The notes beneath the pieces were generated by a model. That model saw nothing but the letters and a program-made list of their open reading frames with translations, was not told where the DNA came from and ran no database searches. This document shows, piece by piece, positions 59,109 through 64,000 of a DNA stretch of 64,000 nt. Source of the stretch: RYN-230 sp963711705 (lineage in GTDB: Bacteria; Actinomycetota; Actinomycetes; Streptosporangiales; Streptosporangiaceae); assembly GCA_963711705.1 (NCBI GenBank), contig CAVQFM010000010.1, positions 128,655-192,654 of the forward strand, written 5' to 3'. The translations under genes were made by a program, and so were the position numbers. The number at the start of each line of letters is the position of its first letter. Within the stretch, counting starts at the first letter, position 1.

Positions 59109-59776
59109 TCCGGGTGCTGGTGGTCGACGATCAGGAACTGGTACGGGCCGGGCTGCGCGGCATCCTGCGCACCCAGTTCGGCTTCGACGTCGTCGGTGAA
59201 TGCGCCGACGGCCGCGAGGTGCCCGCGGCCGTCGCGGCCTGCACGCCGGACGTGGTGCTGATGGACGTGCGGATGCCAGTGGTCGACGGCATGCAGGCCA
59301 CCCGCGAACTGCGCCAGGCGGGCAGCCCGCCGGTGCTCGCGCTGACCACGTTCGACGACGATGAGGTGCTGGCGGGCATGCTCCGCGCGGGCGCGGCCGG
59401 GTTCGTGCTCAAGGGCGTGCCCGCCGAGGAACTGCACCGGGCGGTGCGGGTCGTCGCCGAGGGCGGGGCCTGGCTCGATCCGGCCGTGACCGGCCGGGTG
59501 CTGGCCACCTACCGCTCAGCCACCCCGCCTTCCCCGGGGCATGACCCTGGCCTGGACGCGCTGACCGGCCGGGAACGCGAGGTGCTGGCGCTGATCGGTC
59601 ACGGCAAGACGAACGCCGAGATCGCCGCCCAGCTGTTCGTCGGCGAGGGCACAGTCAAGACGCACGTCAACCATGTCTTCGCCAAGCTGCAGTTGCGCGA
59701 CCGGGCCGCCGCGGTGGTCTTCGCGTTCGACCATCAGCTCGTCACCCCGGCAGCAGGCAACGACCATCGCCCGTGA
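59105..59776 (+). CDS. LuxR/NarL family response regulator
   Basis: A 223-aa regulator. The receiver has VVDDQELVR, phospho-acceptor Asp54 in LMDVRMP, Thr in ALTTFDDDE and Lys in GFVLKGVP. The C-terminal LuxR HTH (about 150-212) reads LTGREREVLALIGHGKTNAEIAAQLFVGEGTVKTHVNHVFAKL. The TTG start overlaps the kinase stop (TTGA). It should respond to the kinase and control the ABC operon. The two shared promoter modules at 55300 and 56038 are its best candidate sites. Confidence 0.93.
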   Translation: MIRVLVVDDQELVRAGLRGILRTQFGFDVVGECADGREVPAAVAACTPDVVLMDVRMPVVDGMQATRELRQAGSPPVLALTTFDDDEVLAGMLRAGAAGFVLKGVPAEELHRAVRVVAEGGAWLDPAVTGRVLATYRSATPPSPGHDPGLDALTGREREVLALIGHGKTNAEIAAQLFVGEGTVKTHVNHVFAKLQLRDRAAAVVFAFDHQLVTPAAGNDHRP

Positions 59777-59805
59777 CAGGGGCCGGCTGGCGGTCCTGCT
59801 GCGCG

Positions 59806-60159
59806 CTAGTGCCGCATCTCAGCGACGCCCTGCGCGACCGCGCAAGGGGCGCACAGCGGTACGTCCACCTGGTCGCCCAGGTCCGTCTTGAGCCGGCGGG
59901 TGATCACCGCGTGGTTATCACATATGCCGACGTCGTCGGGATGGGCCTTGGTGCACCGGCAGTCGCAGTCCCGCCGGGACCAGACCGGCGCGATGCGCCA
60001 GCTCTCTATCACCGCCCGGATGGCCGGATCGCTGGCGAGCTTGCGGAAGGACTCGGCGGTCACTTCCGCGGTCTTCTCCGCCCACTCGGCAGCCACCGCC
60101 GTGGCGGCCTCCCAGGCCGCCACGAACTGCCGGAACGGGTTGTCCCCGGCGCTGCTCAC
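59806..60159 (-). CDS. Cys-rich C-terminal small protein, unknown
   Basis: A 117-aa protein. An N-terminal amphipathic helix (about 5-55: FRQFVAAWEAATAVAAEWAEKTAE) leads to a Cys-rich end with CDCRCTKAHPDDVGICDNH (68-86) and PLCAPCAVAQ (102-111), a probable zinc site made of six or so Cys plus His. The GTG at 60159 overlaps the stop of the upstream DUF1707 gene (GTGA). I recall similar actinobacterial hypothetical proteins but no function. It is coupled to a membrane protein, so it may act with it. Confidence 0.7.
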   Translation of the reverse strand: MSSAGDNPFRQFVAAWEAATAVAAEWAEKTAEVTAESFRKLASDPAIRAVIESWRIAPVWSRRDCDCRCTKAHPDDVGICDNHAVITRRLKTDLGDQVDVPLCAPCAVAQGVAEMRH

Positions 60160-60970
60160 GGTCCCATCGTCTCACTCAGGGCCAGCAGTGACCAGTGCTC
60201 CTGCCCTACTGGCGCGGGAGCTGAGCTGACCGCCTGCCCGAGTTGACCTGCCCGGCCACTCCAGTTAACGGCCCGCTGAGGCAAGCTGGCGGCCGCCCGC
60301 GGCGTCACAGCCGCCCGGCAGGTGGAAACGGTGGCCCCGCCAGGATCCGGATCACTGCCCAGGCTGTCCCGTGCCGCCCGCCGCGCCTGATCTGCTGGAG
60401 CGGCTGGGCCGGGTCGGCCGGTGCCAGGCGCCCGGCTGGGCTCCGGCGGGCTCCCGGCGCCCGGGGGCCCCGGCGGTGAGTGCGTGGCCGAGTGCCTGGC
60501 CAGCCACGAGTGGAAGATCACCAGCCCGGCGGCGGGCACGGCCACGATGCCGGCGAACAGGATGATGTAGAGCAGGCGGGTAGCGACACTGAGCTCCGGC
60601 CGGGTCCCCGACTCCAGCAGCCCCACGCCAAACGCCGTGCTCGGCACGGCGACGAGGACGGCCGCGATCATCCTGACCGCTGCCTGTTCAGTCAGCCGCC
60701 AGGCGGGCGGGCGGCCCGGCTCCGGTATGGGCCCGGCGGCCGAGGCCCGGCCAGTCCGGGCGGGATGTCGGCCATCAGAACACGCAGTCCGGCGCAGGTC
60801 CGGGCGGCGAACGCCTCGCTGACCCGCAGGTCGAACTCGTCCTTGGTCAGCCGCCCTTGCACGAACGCGGCCTTGAGCACGCCGATCACCCACTCGCGGT
60901 CGGCGTGCGACGCCCGCAGACCGCCCTGGGCAGCGGGGCCTGGTGCCAGCTCGTCTCCGGGCTTGACCAT
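60156..60970 (-). CDS. DUF1707 two-helix membrane protein with one frameshift
   Basis: From ATG 60970 (GGAGGTG 6 bases ahead), residues 15-65 are DUF1707: LRASHADREWVIGVLKAAFVQGRLTKDEFDLRVSEAF, then LRVLMADIPPG. This frame stops at 60692, yet two membrane helices (MIAAVLVAVPSTAFGVGLL and LLYIILFAGIVAVPAAGLVIF) and a Pro-rich tail continue in the neighbouring frame down to 60156, where the stop overlaps the next start. One missing base in the GGGCCGCCCGCCCGCC run near 60705-60720 would join them. The layout matches the DUF1707 protein at 55411. Confidence 0.75.
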
Positions 60971-61045
60971 GACGGCACCTCCGCGAACACGATGCACTGA
61001 AAGCGTAGCTCGGTGCCCCTCCGGGCGGCGATCCCCGGAGGACTG

Positions 61046-62533
61046 CTACACGCCGGTCAGGGCGGGCAGCCGGCCGGATTTGACGGCCGCGGCAAACGCC
61101 TCGTAGTCCCGGTCGTTCTGGTCGGCGTAGGCCACGGAGAAGTTCGCGATCGCACGGTCGAATGCTTCACCCTTGCCCAGGTAGGAGGCGATCGCGATCC
61201 GGTCGCCCCACCGGGCGTGCCCCCGCGCCAGAGTGGCCCCGCAGATTCGCGCGTACAGCGTTGCTCCCGGCACGAGCATGTTGTCCAGGTCCGCGCCGCC
61301 TTTCCAGTCGTGGAACTGGCGCACGTAGTAGTCCCGGGTCACGGCGTCACTGCCTTTGATGCGCACCCAGCCCAGGAAGATGTCGGTCGCCGCCTGCATC
61401 AGCCGCTGTCCCGCCACCACGCGCTGGCCGTGATGGGAGTAGGTGCTCTTGCCCACGAACGGTTCGAGCACCGAGGCTTGCGCTTCCTTCACCTGGAGGA
61501 ACAGCGGGTCGTTGTTGTCGCGGCCCAGCATCAGCATGATGTAGCAGCGGGTGCCCACGCTGCCCACACCCACCATCTTGTAGGCCGCGTCCACGAAGCG
61601 GTATTCCTCGAGCGGGTGATGATGCTGCCCGAGCGTGCGCCGGTAGGAACTGATCAGTTTCTTGATCACCGGGATCGGGTCCTCCCACCCCTCTTCCGGC
61701 GTGATGAAGTCCTCGAACGGGATGATCACCGGCGGATCGGCGACGATCCGCAGCTCGCCGTCCACCTCGGCCGCGCGCTTGGTGAACACCCTGGTGTTGT
61801 CCCGGGTCTGCGCCTTGGCCACCATCTCCTCAGTCGCCCGGGCCTCTTTCTTGCTGACCCGCTTGACCTGGACTTCCTTGCGTACCAGCTTGAGCAGCAT
61901 GCCGGCTTCGAGGTGGTCGTACCACGCGCCCAGGGCGCCCATCCCGGCCGCCTGGCGCATCCGGTCCCGGTACTCGGCGACCCCGGCCATGACGATGGCC
62001 CGCCGGTCGGCCGGGCTGAACCCGCGCTCGCGGCCCATCACCTCGAAACTGGCCGCCATCCGCTTGACGTCCCACTCCCATGGGCCGGGCAGGGTCTCGT
62101 CGAAGTCGTTGAGGTCGAAAATCATCTGCCGCTCAGGCGTGCCGAACAGGCCGAAGTTCGACAGGTGCGCGTCCCCGCACAGCTGCACGGTCACCCCGGA
62201 CACGGGCGTGCCCGCCAGGTCCGCCGCCATGATCAGCGCGGCGCCCCGGTAGAAGGTGAACGGCGAGGCCAGCATCCGTCCATGCCGGATCGGGACCAGC
62301 TGGGGTACCCGGGCGGCCGCCTGCTCCGCGAGCAGCGCCACTGGATCGGGGCGATCCGGCGCCGGCTCCCACTTGGCGTGGCCCGACCGGGGCGACTGCG
62401 TGCGGGCCGTCCGGCCGCGGGCCATCCGCTGGTCGACCGACAGGTGCGAGCGCCGCCAGGCCGACGCGAACGGCGCTTCCCGCGCCCCGCTCTCCGCCGC
62501 CATGTGCATGTCGCCGGAGCTTGTCCCAGCCAT
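61046..62533 (-). CDS. DUF2252 family protein
   Basis: A 495-aa protein of the DUF2252 family, a kinase-like (aminoglycoside-phosphotransferase-related) fold of unknown function. Family blocks are HGRMLASPFTFYRGAALIMAADLA, VQLCGDAHLSNFGLFGTPER and MIFDLNDFDETLPGPWEWDVKRMAAS, with the D-x-H-x-x-N and D-x-N-D-F-D motifs where kinases have their catalytic and Mg sites. The ATG at 62533 has GGGAGCGGC ahead; the reading frame upstream of it is not needed. Undamaged. A small-molecule kinase is plausible but unproven. Confidence 0.88.
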   Translation of the reverse strand: MAGTSSGDMHMAAESGAREAPFASAWRRSHLSVDQRMARGRTARTQSPRSGHAKWEPAPDRPDPVALLAEQAAARVPQLVPIRHGRMLASPFTFYRGAALIMAADLAGTPVSGVTVQLCGDAHLSNFGLFGTPERQMIFDLNDFDETLPGPWEWDVKRMAASFEVMGRERGFSPADRRAIVMAGVAEYRDRMRQAAGMGALGAWYDHLEAGMLLKLVRKEVQVKRVSKKEARATEEMVAKAQTRDNTRVFTKRAAEVDGELRIVADPPVIIPFEDFITPEEGWEDPIPVIKKLISSYRRTLGQHHHPLEEYRFVDAAYKMVGVGSVGTRCYIMLMLGRDNNDPLFLQVKEAQASVLEPFVGKSTYSHHGQRVVAGQRLMQAATDIFLGWVRIKGSDAVTRDYYVRQFHDWKGGADLDNMLVPGATLYARICGATLARGHARWGDRIAIASYLGKGEAFDRAIANFSVAYADQNDRDYEAFAAAVKSGRLPALTGV

Positions 62534-62680
62534 GCCGCTCCCGTCCTGGTGTGTTATCGGCCGCAGGACAGCGATGTCCCTGTTCGGACGGTTCGCCGAT
62601 ATTGCCCGCGTGCCCACCGGCAGTCTCCATGCCTGGATCCCTTGTGGGCAAGAGCAGCCAGCGCGGCGCGAGCCTGGCCG

Positions 62681-63181
62681 TCAGTCCTCCGGGTCCGGGT
62701 CAGCTGACTCGTCGAGGGTCGGATTGTCGATGACGGGCACCGGGTCGAGGCCGATCTTCGCGGCGATCCGGGTCAGCAGCTCATCCTGGGCAGCCAGGTG
62801 GCCCTGCACGTGCGCTACCTCGTGCAGGGTCGCGCTCGCGTCATGAAAGGTCGCCTCCGCGCGCTTGTCCGCGGCGGCGGCCTGCACGTTCTGCCCGACC
62901 ATGATGATCGACAGCAGCACCAGCTGCAGGAAGGTCTGCGCCACCCAGGAGACGAACGTCGGCAGGCCGCCGCGGATCGCGGCCGGAAGGCTAAGCAGGT
63001 CGAACAGCGCGAACACGTAGGCGCACCACATGCTGCCGACCACCTGCGTGATCACAATCGCGATCTTGGTGTTGAACCGGTTGACCGCTGAGTCCCGGCG
63101 GAGCAGGTCAGTCACCTTGACCGGACGGTCAGCCCGCCGCGCGGCGATGCGCGGATGGCGTATGTGCTGGTAGATCGCCAT
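62681..63181 (-). CDS. DUF1003 family membrane protein
   Basis: A 166-aa protein with two hydrophobic segments: IAIVITQVVGSMWCAYVFALFDLLSLP and FLQLVLLSIIMVGQNVQAAAADKRAE. The latter contains the DUF1003 signature (LLSIIMVGQN...ADKRAE). An acidic C-terminal tail (DNPTLDESADPDPED) follows. ATG 63181 is chosen, with CCAGGTC just ahead; ATG 63196 is possible. It has been linked to cation or cyclic-nucleotide effects in a few bacteria, but its role is not known. It lies 147 bases before DUF2252 on the same strand. Confidence 0.85.
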   Translation of the reverse strand: MAIYQHIRHPRIAARRADRPVKVTDLLRRDSAVNRFNTKIAIVITQVVGSMWCAYVFALFDLLSLPAAIRGGLPTFVSWVAQTFLQLVLLSIIMVGQNVQAAAADKRAEATFHDASATLHEVAHVQGHLAAQDELLTRIAAKIGLDPVPVIDNPTLDESADPDPED

Positions 63182-63431
63182 GACCTGGCCTTTCATCGAC
63201 TGGCCGGGCGCCTGCTCAGGCGGGCCGGCCGTGGTGCGCCCCGGCACGATTCGCGGCGTGCAACTCTGACGCTCTCACGGGCACGCACGCGTGCCGGTCT
63301 CCATCATCGGCCCGTACCGGTGCCGTTGGCGGTAACCACACAGGCCCGTGACCTGGGTGTATCTAAGGCCACCCCGGGCCCAAAGGGCTGGTCGCGGTGT
63401 CAGCTCACACTTCCGGGGTATCTGCCCCGGT

Positions 63432-64000
63432 GTGAATCAGCAAGATCAGCAGGCCATCGACGACCTGTTTCAGCACCTCTACCAGTCCGCCGCCCAGGCG
63501 GGGCCGCCGGACCCGGGCGCCGAGGCCAGGATCCAGCAGCACATCCAGCAAGGGCCGCCTGGCCTGACCTATCAGATGGCGCAAACGCTGGTCGGGCAGC
63601 AGGCGGCACTCCGGCAGCTGCGTGCTCAGCTGGCCGACTGCCAGCAGCAGCTACGCCAAACCGGGTCACCACGCCAGCCGGGTTACCGAGGTTCCGGGCC
63701 GCCGTACCAGCAGCCATCCGGCTGGCAGCAGCCCGGAGGCCAGAGCTTCCTGGCAGGCGCAGGCCAGATCGCCCTCGGCGTCGGCGGCGGCATCCTGGCG
63801 GCCGAAGCGCTGAGCAACCTGTTCGCAGGCGGCGCGCTCTTCGGCGACGACCGTGACGACGGCGGCGGCCAGGACAACGACCGGGGCGACAACGACGGCA
63901 GCCAGGATGACGGCAGCCAGGACAACGGCGGCCAGGACAACGGCGGCGGATACGACGACGGCGGGTACGACACCGGCGGGTACGACGGCGGCGGCTTCGA
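63432..64000 (+). CDS. DUF2076 family protein, 3' end beyond window
   Basis: From GTG 63432 the frame stays open to the window edge (189 codons). The opening MNQQDQQAIDDLFQHLYQSA and the LTYQMAQTLVGQQAALRQLRAQL coiled coil match DUF2076, whose N-terminus usually reads as a dimerising helix pair. A Gln/Pro/Gly linker is followed by a hydrophobic FLAGAGQIALGVGGGILAAEALSNLFAGG and then an Asp/Gly/Asn-rich repeat tail (QDNGG and GYDxGG units). A surface or envelope-associated protein is likely. No strong ribosome site is seen, so the start is tentative. Confidence 0.8.
   Translation, partial: MNQQDQQAIDDLFQHLYQSAAQAGPPDPGAEARIQQHIQQGPPGLTYQMAQTLVGQQAALRQLRAQLADCQQQLRQTGSPRQPGYRGSGPPYQQPSGWQQPGGQSFLAGAGQIALGVGGGILAAEALSNLFAGGALFGDDRDDGGGQDNDRGDNDGSQDDGSQDNGGQDNGGGYDDGGYDTGGYDGGGF

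Overview
This is high-GC DNA (roughly 70% by eye) from an actinobacterium, probably a soil-type actinomycete. The signs are strong third-position G/C bias, many GTG starts, ATGA/GTGA-coupled operons, a MerR promoter with a 19-bp spacer, and actinobacterial families such as DUF1707, YoaK/DUF1275 and an Eis-type acetyltransferase. I cannot name the genus from sequence alone. No rRNA, tRNA or CRISPR array is visible.

Layout. 0-3 kb: the nth/comF junction, partly duplicated around about 1.1 kb of foreign-looking fragments. 3-9 kb: a GT-C-like membrane protein, a YoaK family protein, a FUSC transporter and a class I ManA-like isomerase. 9.3-28.2 kb: the centrepiece, a high-affinity group 1h-type [NiFe]-hydrogenase locus. 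A minus-strand operon encodes the small and large subunits, a NifU-like fusion, DUF5947-like and DUF6084-like proteins, a 484-aa cluster protein and two very small proteins. A divergent side has an HTH regulator, a YceI protein and a tightly coupled maturation operon (two SIS proteins, two HypC-like proteins, the large-subunit protease, HypD, HypE, HypA, HypB), with hypF further on. 28-30.5 kb: an XRE regulator, an inactive-looking ClpP homologue and a methyltransferase. 30.5-35.8 kb: a flavin monooxygenase, a patatin, an alpha/beta hydrolase, and a TetR regulator with clear operators facing a destroyed MFS gene. 35.8-37.3 kb: a gene-poor, lower-GC island with repeats, hairpins and two small ORFs. 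37.4-46.1 kb: sugar-acid/amino-acid catabolic genes (DapA-like aldolase, Gfo/Idh/MocA, IlvD/Edd, APC permease, hydrolase, GntR, M20 peptidase). 46.1-55.3 kb: repeats, a MerR regulator, split LigD ligase and polymerase, DinB, a UvrD-like helicase, an MFS exporter and an Eis-like acetyltransferase. 55.4-64 kb: DUF1707 proteins, an ABC exporter with a DesK/DesR-like two-component pair, DUF2252, DUF1003 and the start of a DUF2076 protein.

How it works together. The 9.3-28.2 kb block should make and mature an oxygen-tolerant, H2-scavenging hydrogenase: HypABCDEF build and insert the Ni-Fe(CN)2CO centre, the protease trims the large subunit, and the extra cluster proteins probably serve electron transfer or assembly.

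A recurring oddity is the number of single-nucleotide frameshifts in otherwise well-conserved genes (DUF5947-like gene, hypF twice, an alpha/beta hydrolase, DinB, eis-like, a DUF1707 gene). This is either an assembly or sequencing artefact in GC-rich runs, or real decay. All functional calls come from reading motifs and from memory of families; no search was run.
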